Source: Pseudomonadota bacterium (GTDB lineage Bacteria; Pseudomonadota; Gammaproteobacteria; Burkholderiales; Burkholderiaceae_C). From it: 42,230 nt of DNA. Shown here one piece after another: positions 1 to 7,326 of this stretch. The notes beneath the pieces were generated by a model. It was given only the letters and a program-made list of their open reading frames with translations, was not told where the DNA came from and searched no databases. The stretch covers positions 1 to 42,230 of the forward strand of contig JAFEER010000267.1 of the NCBI GenBank assembly GCA_018240985.1, written 5' to 3'. Position 1 is the first letter of the stretch; each line of letters opens with the position of its first letter. A program made the position numbers and the translations under genes.

Positions 1-399
1 CCCGTGCTGGTGCACAGCCCGCTCGTGGGCGTGGACTGGTTCGCGCCGCAGGCTGCCGCGCTCACGCTGCCGCTCAACCCCGCCTTCGAATACGGCCTGA
101 TGCCGCTCACCGGCCCCGCCACCGCGCAGGGGCAACAGCTCGCGCCCGACGAGCTGCTGTACCTGCCCCCAGGCGGCAGCGAGCTGCGGCTGGAGCTGCC
201 CGCCGGCACGCGCGCCCTGCTCATCGGCGGCGCGCCGTTTGGCGAGGACATCACCATTTGGTGGAATTTCGTCGGCCACGGCAAGGCCTACATCGCCCAG
301 GCGCAACGCGACTGGCAGGGGCGCAGCGAGCGCTTTGGCGAGGTGCCCGGCACCGGCGGCGCACGCCTTGACGCCCCACCCATCCCCTGGGCCGCATGA
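1..399 (+). CDS. Pirin family protein, C-terminal part (5' end outside window)
   Basis: The reading frame is open from the first base, so this is the 3' end of a longer gene; about 132 codons are present. The segment carries the pirin C-terminal cupin signature, including an EDITIWWNFVG stretch that in pirins follows the second beta-barrel, and a strand-rich region with GGAPFGE. Pirins are iron-binding bicupins; some have quercetin 2,3-dioxygenase activity, but the physiological role is usually unknown. The metal-binding N-terminal cupin lies outside the window, so activity cannot be judged. The stop codon overlaps the next gene by four bases (ATGA), which suggests translational coupling with the DedA-rhodanese gene. 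Confidence 0.85.
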   Translation, partial: PVLVHSPLVGVDWFAPQAAALTLPLNPAFEYGLMPLTGPATAQGQQLAPDELLYLPPGGSELRLELPAGTRALLIGGAPFGEDITIWWNFVGHGKAYIAQAQRDWQGRSERFGEVPGTGGARLDAPPIPWAA

Positions 400-1349
400 A
401 CGCCGCCGAACTGCCCGCCGCGCTTGCCCGCTACGGCCCCTGGCTGGTGTTTGGCAACGTGCTGCTGCAGCAGCTGGGCATGCCGCTGCCGGTATGGCCC
501 ACGCTGCTCGTCGTGGGGAGCCTGGCCGCCGGCTGGCAGCAGCTGGGCCTGGCGCTTGGCGCGGCGCTGGCTGGCGCCATGCTGGCCGACCGCTTCTGGT
601 ACCTGCTGGGCCGCCGCCACGGCTACAAGGTGCTGGCCCTGCTGTGCCGCCTGTCCATCAACCCCGGCAGCTGCGTCACGCAGACCGAACAGCGCTTTGC
701 ACGCTGGGGCGCGCCCGCGCTGCTGCTGGCCAAGTTCGTGCCCGGCTTCTCGGCCGTGGCTGCCCCCGTGGCCGGGCTGGCGCGCATGCCCGTGTCCCAT
801 TTCACGCTGGCAGCCGCCAGTGGCGCCACGCTGTGGGCCGGCACCGCGCTGCTGCTGGGCTGGTGGTTGCGCGATCAGGTCGGCCAGACGCTGGCGCTGC
901 TGCGCACGCACGGGCCGCTGGCCTTGCTGGCACTGGCCGTGGCGTTGGCGCTGTGGCTGGGAGCCAAGTTCTGGCGCCGCTGGCTCTTTCTCCGCTGGGC
1001 CACCATGCCGCACATCGAAGCCGATGCACTGCAGGCCGCGCTGGCCTCGGCCACGCCGCCCCGCCTGCTTGATCTGCGCGGCGCGGCGATTGCCGCGAGT
1101 GATCCCATCACCCAGGCCCATGCGGTCGAGCCAAGCCAGCTCGCCCGCCAAGCGCGCGACTGGCCACGCGACCAGGCCATCGTCACCTTGTGCGCCTGCC
1201 CGCAGGACGCCAGCGCCATCAATGCAGCGCAGCAACTACTGCGCCTGGGCTTTGTCCATGTACGGCCGCTACGCGGCGGTTACGAGGCCTGGCGTGCAGC
1301 CCAGGAGCGCAACGACATCGCCGAAGACTCTGCAGTTGGGGCTGGGTAG
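396..1349 (+). CDS. DedA family membrane protein fused to a rhodanese-like domain
   Basis: The protein has 317 residues. Residues 1 to about 195 form a DedA/SNARE-associated (VTT) membrane domain: several hydrophobic segments and the conserved FVPGFSAVAAPVAG stretch, equivalent to the F-x-R-x-x-P-G motif, although here the usual arginine position reads LLAKFVPG. A transmembrane helix near 175-195 leads into a cytoplasmic domain (about 205-305) of rhodanese type, with Cys266 and Cys268 in a TLCACPQD loop followed by a GGYEAW tail. DedA proteins are linked to polyprenyl-phosphate or phospholipid translocation; the role of the rhodanese part is unknown. The start overlaps the pirin stop (ATGA). 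Confidence 0.88.
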   Translation: MNAAELPAALARYGPWLVFGNVLLQQLGMPLPVWPTLLVVGSLAAGWQQLGLALGAALAGAMLADRFWYLLGRRHGYKVLALLCRLSINPGSCVTQTEQRFARWGAPALLLAKFVPGFSAVAAPVAGLARMPVSHFTLAAASGATLWAGTALLLGWWLRDQVGQTLALLRTHGPLALLALAVALALWLGAKFWRRWLFLRWATMPHIEADALQAALASATPPRLLDLRGAAIAASDPITQAHAVEPSQLARQARDWPRDQAIVTLCACPQDASAINAAQQLLRLGFVHVRPLRGGYEAWRAAQERNDIAEDSAVGAG

Positions 1350-1451
1350 GCCTGAAAAAACGATAGCTGGCAACGCTTGCCGTGAAAGCGCCAGAGGCCA
1401 AAAAGACCTGATTAGCGGCATGTCTCAGAGAGCGCGTGGCATACATCACCG

Positions 1452-1555
1452 CGTCATTCCGGCGAAGGCCGGAATCTACCGCCGTGACCAGGGCGTGGCG
1501 TCTGGATTCCGGCCCCGGATCGCGTCCGGGGTGACGTTCTTTCGCCGGAATGACG
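1452..1555. repeat. Dispersed palindromic repeat with 15-bp perfect arms
   Basis: CGTCATTCCGGCGAA at 1452-1466 is the exact reverse complement of 1541-1555. Between the arms lie further inverted pieces (GGCCGGAATC against GATTCCGGCC). This is the widespread proteobacterial CGTCATTCC-type intergenic repeat, about 100 bp, possibly a non-autonomous element. No transposase is adjacent. Confidence 0.75.
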
Positions 1556-1659
1556 GGCATCTGAAGCATGTGTCTAACCAGGCAAAAAGACCTGCAACCA
1601 GCGCAGCGCTTGCAGGCGAAGCCGGACACAGCGCAGGCGATGTTTGCTGACGCGATCTT

Positions 1660-1698
1660 GATATATGGCTTGCCATTTGGCATGAATCGCCATATATC
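1660..1698. promoter_or_regulatory. Operator-like nested palindromes upstream of vapB
   Basis: GATATATGGC at 1660-1669 is the exact reverse complement of 1689-1698, and inside this pair TGCCA (1671-1675) faces TGGCA (1678-1682). Nested palindromes just before the antitoxin start are typical binding sites for autoregulating VapB or VapBC complexes. The assignment is by position and symmetry. Confidence 0.55.
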
Positions 1699-1705
1699 CC
1701 AATAC

Positions 1706-1963
1706 ATGGCAAAACGGCACACCTCTACACCCAGGCCGACCGCCCGCGTCGGATGGAACAACCGCTCGCAGACGGTCACGATGCCGCTCGAATACCGGTT
1801 CCCCGAGTCCGTGCGCGAGGTGTTCATCCGCCGAGAAGGCGAAAGCGTCATCTTGACGCCGCGCCCTAGCGATTGGTCGGGCTTCTTCGCTTCCGGCATG
1901 ACTGCCTCTGCCGACTTCATGGCAGACAACGAACGCATGCCGATTCAGGAGCGCACGTTTTGA
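1706..1963 (+). CDS. vapB: VapB-type antitoxin (AbrB/SpoVT fold)
   Basis: The 85-residue protein has the VapB signature: NNRSQTV, then PLEYRFP, then VFIRREGESVILTPRP and a C-terminal tail ending QERTF. The N-terminal part should bind DNA as a swapped-hairpin dimer and the C-terminal tail should wrap the VapC active site. I chose the ATG at 1706 because the AbrB core begins shortly after it and the palindromes then lie upstream; an in-frame ATG at 1682 falls inside the palindrome. No good Shine-Dalgarno is seen before either start. Its stop overlaps the proposed vapC start. Confidence 0.85.
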   Translation: MAKRHTSTPRPTARVGWNNRSQTVTMPLEYRFPESVREVFIRREGESVILTPRPSDWSGFFASGMTASADFMADNERMPIQERTF

Positions 1964-2376
1964 CGGCCCAACTCTTCATGCTGGACACCGACACCTGCAT
2001 CTTTCTCATGCGCGGTGACTCGCCGACGCTGGCTGCCAAGGTGCAGTCGGTGCCGCTGCAGCAACAGGTGATGTCGGCGGTGACGTTTGCCGATCTGACC
2101 TATGGCGTACATGCCTCTGCCGCCGTCAAGCGCAAACAGAACCAGGCCGTTCTCGATAGTTTGGCCTTGCACCTGGCTGTCCTGGATTGTCCCCAGGATG
2201 CGGCGCATCACTATGCCGAGATCCGTTTGGACCTGAAGAAGCGCGGCGCTCAGCTTGGCGCTGCTGACCTCAAGATCGCTGCACATGCTCGAGCCATGGG
2301 GGCACGTGTCGTCACCAACAACGTAAAGGACTTCGGGCGCGTGAAGGGGCTGCGATTCGAAAATTGGACTAAGTAG
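1960..2376 (+). CDS. vapC: VapC-type PIN-domain ribonuclease toxin
   Basis: The protein has about 138 residues and a PIN fold: an N-terminal LDTDTC motif with the first acidic residue, SAVTFADLTYGV in place of the usual ITLAEL, a central AADLKIAAHA acidic motif, and a NNVKDF motif close to the C terminus. VapC toxins cleave RNA, often initiator tRNA, and are inhibited by VapB. The TTG at 1960 has AGGAG eight bases upstream (1947-1951) and overlaps the vapB stop by four bases, so it is preferred over the ATG at 1978. The position normally held by Glu in the second motif is Asp here, a conservative change. Confidence 0.85.
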   Translation: MTAQLFMLDTDTCIFLMRGDSPTLAAKVQSVPLQQQVMSAVTFADLTYGVHASAAVKRKQNQAVLDSLALHLAVLDCPQDAAHHYAEIRLDLKKRGAQLGAADLKIAAHARAMGARVVTNNVKDFGRVKGLRFENWTK

Positions 2377-2423
2377 GAAAAATCGATGAAGGCATATGGG
2401 GCGATGGGGTCAGGCGATGGGGG

Positions 2424-2535
2424 CAGGTCTTGCAGTAGCGTACCAAGCGGGTATCAGACGCGAATGTTCCGAATTACTGACCGCAACAGCCTATTGATCA
2501 ACTGCGGAGCATTTGATACTGCATTGCAAGACCTG
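2424..2535. repeat. Long imperfect hairpin, BIME/REP-like
   Basis: CAGGTCTTGCA at 2424-2434 is the exact reverse complement of 2525-2535. Inside, GTATCAG...AATGTTCCG (2451-2471) pairs imperfectly with 2505-2519. The unit sits in the gap between vapC and the DUF4019 gene and has no coding potential. It may be a paired REP sequence of the kind mobilised by Y1 transposases; none is seen here. Confidence 0.55.
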
Positions 2536-2609
2536 ACCCCATTGCGTCCGGTAGAAATATGCTGTATCGCAAGGCCCTGTGCTTCGCTCGCCGTCCGTTG
2601 TCGCAAGGT

Positions 2610-3056
2610 TCATTTGCTTTGTGTGCTTTGTGCCGGCGCACCCCAAAGGCCAGACAACCTGAACTTCCCATCCTTTTCTTTGACAACGACGATTCGCTCG
2701 TAGAAATTTCCCGCTTCATATGTATTCAAATAATTGAACGCATAGATTTCCCCTTTGAATCCGGTCGGAGGGTCACTCTGAGCGTAAGCCATATCGACAA
2801 ACTTGGATTCTTTCGGTGTGCCGAGTTGCTGCCTCCCCAACGTCATATTTGCAATAAATGAATTCTTAGTAGTTTTCGACTTAAAAAATTCACTTGTTTG
2901 AGTATCCCAAAGCGTTTCAAATTTCTTCTGCTGAAGAGATATCAGTATTTCCTTTGCAGCCTTCAACGCGTCATCTTGATCCCCAGCGATGGCTGGCCGG
3001 GAAAATGCAAAAATCAGCGACATAGCCAACAATAATCCTGTTATCAGCTTATTCAT
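2610..3056 (-). CDS. Secreted DUF4019 domain-containing protein
   Basis: The 148-residue product begins with a classical signal peptide (MNKLITGLLLAMSLIFAFS, cleavage near AIAG at about residue 25). The mature part is mostly helical and then strand-rich, with FETLWDTQTSEFFKS and NFYERIVVVKEKDGKFRLSG, which fits the DUF4019 family of unknown function. A good Shine-Dalgarno (AAAGGA) precedes the start. Base composition is clearly lower in GC than the flanking chromosome, pointing to acquisition. The upstream membrane protein gene on the same strand is only 18 bases away, so the two are probably co-transcribed. Confidence 0.75.
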   Translation of the reverse strand: MNKLITGLLLAMSLIFAFSRPAIAGDQDDALKAAKEILISLQQKKFETLWDTQTSEFFKSKTTKNSFIANMTLGRQQLGTPKESKFVDMAYAQSDPPTGFKGEIYAFNYLNTYEAGNFYERIVVVKEKDGKFRLSGLWGAPAQSTQSK

Positions 3057-3074
3057 GGTTAATCCTTTGGTTGA

Positions 3075-3632
3075 TTAAGGAATGCAACGACGTTCTTTCC
3101 TATACTCTACCGGATATTTAGAGTAATCGGCAAACGCAATTTCTGGACACTCTGCATTTAGGATCTTAGAATCCGTCAATCCAGTGCGGGGGCCTTCCAT
3201 TCCCTGCGAATTTTCTAGTTTATCAGATTGCGATGCATTTTTTCTTGATTCAGAATCCGCTATCGGATTTTGTATCCTACCATATGACGGGTCTGGTGGC
3301 TTAATCCAATTTTGAAGATCAATTGGCCAACGAAAAAAAACCGACAAAAACATTGAGAGGGCGATCGCGATTAAGAGGAATAGCGAGAACCAAGTAAAGA
3401 CCAATGCTGGAAGGCGAAAGTCCGGGCTGGCAAGGCTCGACAATCTTGCAAATATGACTAGAGATACCATAAGCAGCAGCATAACGACGGCACCGAACAC
3501 TGCTACACGAAAATCCAAATTTAGAGAGCGAACTATCGCAATCACGCTTGCAAGCCCTGCAAGCCCCAGCGCATATTTCACTGCTGGAACTGCCTTTATG
3601 CTCTCATGCAAAATTGAAAGTGGAGATGTCAT
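3075..3632 (-). CDS. Membrane protein of unknown function
   Basis: From the ATG at 3632 this gives about 185 residues. Three hydrophobic segments lie near residues 16-36, 43-63 and 75-98, followed by a polar tail of about 85 residues with EYRKERRCIP at the end. I do not recognise the family. The frame stays open upstream to 3728, but the first 32 codons read like non-coding sequence, so the internal ATG is preferred; no strong ribosome site is visible. Low GC, like its neighbour, suggests the pair came in together. Confidence 0.6.
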   Translation of the reverse strand: MTSPLSILHESIKAVPAVKYALGLAGLASVIAIVRSLNLDFRVAVFGAVVMLLLMVSLVIFARLSSLASPDFRLPALVFTWFSLFLLIAIALSMFLSVFFRWPIDLQNWIKPPDPSYGRIQNPIADSESRKNASQSDKLENSQGMEGPRTGLTDSKILNAECPEIAFADYSKYPVEYRKERRCIP

Positions 3633-3974
3633 CACGGCACCATAACTTTGGCAAGGTCGTGCGTAAATATGCAAGCTAGGATTAGACGGTGCTGATCGAA
3701 CGAATAATAGTCGGATAGCGCAACACATTTCACGCCGGCAGAAGACAAAACCTGCTACACGTTCGTTTGGCCAAATTTAAATATTTCCAACCCACATAGG
3801 CTGCCAGCAGTCAATGAATAGTTGCAACTGTACTGCGTCAGTGGTTACTGGGCAATCAATGATTGGCTTCATCGGTGCCAGGAATGTCCCAAACGTGTAC
3901 GCACATCTGTCCGCAGGGTCTCCTCATCACGCTCGACACCCCTCCTCAACGCATGGATCCAACGCGCGACAAGC
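3633..3974. other. Intergenic stretch, nothing recognised
   Basis: This gap separates the low-GC membrane gene from the addA-like gene and must hold the promoter of the former on the minus strand. I see no convincing gene, terminator or repeat. GC content rises sharply near 3900, marking the return to core chromosome. Confidence 0.4.
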
Positions 3975-6900
3975 TCAAACCGCCTCCACCACCACCAGCC
4001 GCCCATCCCCACTCAAAAACGCCGCCCGCACCACCTCCCCCCCCGCCTGCACCCGCACCGCCTCGCGATAGCGCTGCAGCTGTGCGATCAGCTCACCCCG
4101 CCCCTCGGGCCGCGCGGCACTCTTGTAGTCCAGCACCCACCAGCGCGCGCCGTCGCGCTGCTCGCGCAAGCGGATCAGGCGGTCGATGCGCAGGCTTTGG
4201 CCGCCGTGGTGCAGCGGGGCCTCGTTGACGGCCAGTTCCAGCAGGCTTTCGTCCCAGGCCCAGGCGCCCTCGCCGTTCAGGATGGCCTGGGCCATGGTGG
4301 CGGCGGCTTGCGCGGTGGGCAGTGGCAGGGCAAAGCTGCGCGCCAGCTGCGCCAGGTGGGCGTCGCCCCAGCCCTGGGCGCGGGCGGCTTGCAGCGGCAG
4401 GCCGGCCACGCCGACGCGCTCCAGCAGCGCATGCATGGCCTGGCCCTGGCGCGAGGACAGGCTGTCGCCCTCGGCGCGCAAACGCTTCTGCATGGCCGGT
4501 GCGCCCTCTGCCGCGGGCAGGCGCGGCAGCTCCTTTAGCGTGAAGCTGCCATCGGCTGGCGCGCCCTGCTCTGCCGTGCCAGCGGCTTGCGGATCCGCAT
4601 CCTGCTGCATTAAAGGCGCCAGGCGCGCCCACCAGCTGCCGGGGTTGGCGCTGCTGGACTGCACGCAGGACAGCACCAGGCGCTGCTTGGCGCGGGTGAT
4701 GGCGACGTACAGGGTGTTGAGCGCCTCGCGCTCGCGCTCGGATTTCTCGGCTGCCATGGCGTCGCGGGCGCTGGGCGGCGGGTTGGATTCGCTGGCCAGG
4801 AAGATGAAGCACCGCGGCAAGGTCTGTTCGCCCGGCCAATCGACGAGCACGGCCATGGTTTCGGCCTTCTTGGCGCGCCCGTCGGCGTCGAGCAGCAGCA
4901 CGCTGTGCGCCTCCAGGCCCTTGGCGCCATGCACGGTCAGCAGGCGCACGGCATCGATGTCGGCACGCGCCGGGGCCGGTATGCCGCCCTTCTTCAAGGC
5001 GCGCACAAAGGCATAGGGGGTGAGATAGCGCCCGCCGTCCTGCTGCAGCGCCGCGCCCAGCAGCGCGCGCAGATTGGCCAGCACGCCGGCGCGCTGCGGC
5101 GCGGGGGCGGCGGCGGCAAAGCGCGCCAGCAGGTCGCCATGCTGGTAGATGGCCTGCAGGGCGTCGTGCGGGGGCAGCTGGGCCACCCAGTCACGGTATT
5201 GAATCAAATTGGCCGCTAACGCGCTTGTATCAAGCGGCTGCAGCTCTTGTTTTTGCAGTAGATCGAACCAGCTCAAATGCTGGTACTGCTCCTGGCGGCG
5301 CAGCAGGGCCAGTTCGGTCAGCAGGGCATCGTCCACGCGAAACAGCGGCGACTTGAGGGCGCGCGCCAGCGACAGGTCGTGGCCCGGCGAGACCAGCACG
5401 TCCAGCAGGGCCACGATGTCCTGCACCTCTGGTGCCGCTGCCAGGTCGGCCTTTTCGGGCTGCACGCAGGGGATGTGCAGGGCGCGCAGGGCTTCTTCCA
5501 TGCGCGCCAGGCGCTCGCGCTGGCGCGCCAGCACCATGATCTCGCCGGGCTGGATGCCGGCGGCCAGCTGGGCGGCCACCCACTGCGCGGCCTGGGCGCT
5601 CTCGACCATGCGCAGGGTTTCTTCGGCCTCGTGGCGCGGCTCGGTCAGGCTGTCGCGCCAGGGGGTGGCATCGGCGCCATCGTCTGTGGCAGCGCCATCG
5701 TCCTTGGTGACGGGCGGCAGGCGCAGCAGCTCGCCGGCGTCCTTGGACTCGGTGGTGTGGTCGCGAAAGCCGCTGTATTCGCACTGCGCCTGCGCCTGCT
5801 GCATGGCGGTGTTGACGACGGCTATCACGCCCAGGGCGTTGCGCCGCGTGTGGTCGCAGGCCAGCATGTCGCCGCCAAAGGCGTCGTGCACAAAGGCCTG
5901 GGCGGCGCGGAACACCTGGGGCTCGGCACGGCGAAAGCGGTAGATGCTTTGCTTGGGGTCGCCCACGATGAAGACGCTGGGCGGCTGCTGCCCGCCGCCG
6001 GCGCCGGCGTAGCCCGACAGCCAGGCGTGCAGCGCCTGCCATTGCAGCGGGTTGGTGTCCTGGAATTCGTCCACCAGCAGATGGCGCACGCGCGCGTCCA
6101 GCCGCTCCTGCACCCAGCCGGAGAGCACGGGGTCGGACAGCAGCGTGAGGGCGGTGCGCTCCACGTCGTTCATGTCCACCCAGCCGCGCTCGCGCTTGAG
6201 GGCACCGAAGCACTCGATCAGGCAGCGCGACAGGCGCGCCATGCGGCCCTGGTGCTGCCAGGCTGCGTGCTGGGCGCGGGCGGCGCACAGCTGCTGCAGC
6301 TCGGGCTCGGCCTCTTGCGCGGCGGCAAACTTCTCCAGGTTCTTGGTCAGGCGGTCTTCGGCGGCGACGAAGAAGGCCTTGCGCAGCCTGTCCAGTCGCT
6401 CGTCCAGATGGGGGCACTCAAAGGCATCGACCACCGCGTCGGCCGCCTTCTGCGGGGTCTTGTTGCTCTCGGCGCCCAGCGCCTTGGCGCGCGCCAGCCA
6501 GCGTTGGCGGGCCAGGTCGCCGTCAAGCGCCTGCGCCGGGGATTCCAGCCCCGCCAGCTGCGGGTACAGCTCGGCAAACGCCGGCACCGACACATCGACG
6601 ATGCCGGCCTCATCCGCCAGCGCAAATTCCACGCGCTTGTCCAGCGCTGCCTCCAGCGCCTTGTGCGTCTGAAAGCGCCCATGCACGGCGACCACGGCCT
6701 CGTAGTCGGTGCGCAGGGCTTCATCCTGCGCCACGGCCTCTAAGTACGGCCGCCAGACCTCGGCCTTGGCCTGGGCGTCGTCTTCCAGCAGCTCGTAATG
6801 CGTGGGCAGGCCGCGCTCTTGCAGCAGCGCCAGCGGGGCCGTGGAAAGCAGCGCGGCAAACCAGCTGTGGAAGGTGCGGATCTGCAGCGGGCGGCCGCTG

Positions 6901-7268
6901 GCGAGCAGTTGTTGATATAAATTTTGCAGCTGCTCGCGCTTATCCCGTGCGCGCTGCGGGCCGATTCCTCGTGCAATCAGCTCCTGCTCCAGCCGCTCGG
7001 GCGTGGCGTGGGCAAAGTCTTCCAGCCATTCCTGCAGGCGCTGACGCATCTCGCCGGCGGCCTTCTTGGTGAAGGTGATCGCCAGGATCTCGTGCGGCGC
7101 GGCGCCGTCGAGCAACGCACGCAGCATGCGCGAGACCAGCATCCAGGTCTTGCCCGCGCCGGCGCAAGCCTCCACCGCCACGCTGCGCGCGGGGTCGCAG
7201 GCGATGGCGTAAAAGGCTTCGCGGGTGACGGGCTGGCCGTTGTGTTCGTAGGCGGGTTGGTGGGGCAT
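3975..7268 (-). CDS. addA: UvrD/Rep-type helicase-nuclease, AddA-like
   Basis: The 1097-residue protein is a superfamily 1 helicase with a C-terminal nuclease domain. Visible motifs are Walker A ACAGAGKT (residues 34-41), motif Ia ITFTKKAAGEMRQR, Walker B LLVDEFQDTNPLQW, motif III VGDPKQSIYRFRRA, motif V TVHGAKGLEA and motif VI YVAITRAKQRL. Near the C terminus RIDRL, VLDYKS and QLQRYREAV form a RecB/AddA-type nuclease core. It should pair with the neighbouring AddB-like protein to process double-strand breaks for RecA. The ATG at 7268 is chosen because family members start close to the AYEHNG segment; an in-frame ATG at 7322 is the alternative. The addB stop lies 58 bases upstream. Confidence 0.9.
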   Translation of the reverse strand: MPHQPAYEHNGQPVTREAFYAIACDPARSVAVEACAGAGKTWMLVSRMLRALLDGAAPHEILAITFTKKAAGEMRQRLQEWLEDFAHATPERLEQELIARGIGPQRARDKREQLQNLYQQLLASGRPLQIRTFHSWFAALLSTAPLALLQERGLPTHYELLEDDAQAKAEVWRPYLEAVAQDEALRTDYEAVVAVHGRFQTHKALEAALDKRVEFALADEAGIVDVSVPAFAELYPQLAGLESPAQALDGDLARQRWLARAKALGAESNKTPQKAADAVVDAFECPHLDERLDRLRKAFFVAAEDRLTKNLEKFAAAQEAEPELQQLCAARAQHAAWQHQGRMARLSRCLIECFGALKRERGWVDMNDVERTALTLLSDPVLSGWVQERLDARVRHLLVDEFQDTNPLQWQALHAWLSGYAGAGGGQQPPSVFIVGDPKQSIYRFRRAEPQVFRAAQAFVHDAFGGDMLACDHTRRNALGVIAVVNTAMQQAQAQCEYSGFRDHTTESKDAGELLRLPPVTKDDGAATDDGADATPWRDSLTEPRHEAEETLRMVESAQAAQWVAAQLAAGIQPGEIMVLARQRERLARMEEALRALHIPCVQPEKADLAAAPEVQDIVALLDVLVSPGHDLSLARALKSPLFRVDDALLTELALLRRQEQYQHLSWFDLLQKQELQPLDTSALAANLIQYRDWVAQLPPHDALQAIYQHGDLLARFAAAAPAPQRAGVLANLRALLGAALQQDGGRYLTPYAFVRALKKGGIPAPARADIDAVRLLTVHGAKGLEAHSVLLLDADGRAKKAETMAVLVDWPGEQTLPRCFIFLASESNPPPSARDAMAAEKSEREREALNTLYVAITRAKQRLVLSCVQSSSANPGSWWARLAPLMQQDADPQAAGTAEQGAPADGSFTLKELPRLPAAEGAPAMQKRLRAEGDSLSSRQGQAMHALLERVGVAGLPLQAARAQGWGDAHLAQLARSFALPLPTAQAAATMAQAILNGEGAWAWDESLLELAVNEAPLHHGGQSLRIDRLIRLREQRDGARWWVLDYKSAARPEGRGELIAQLQRYREAVRVQAGGEVVRAAFLSGDGRLVVVEAV

Positions 7269-7326
7269 TAGGTTGCGCCCTATAGAAAGTGGTGGATCAT
7301 GGGGCGTTCGCTTTGCCGGCATCTGT

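Larger units (their letters stand above)
1350..1705. other. Intergenic stretch with a palindromic repeat
   Basis: No gene is visible here. It holds a palindromic repeat (1452-1555) and the operator-like inverted repeats before vapB. A short segment near 1360-1380 resembles the small dispersed intergenic repeats seen elsewhere in the window. Confidence 0.5.
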
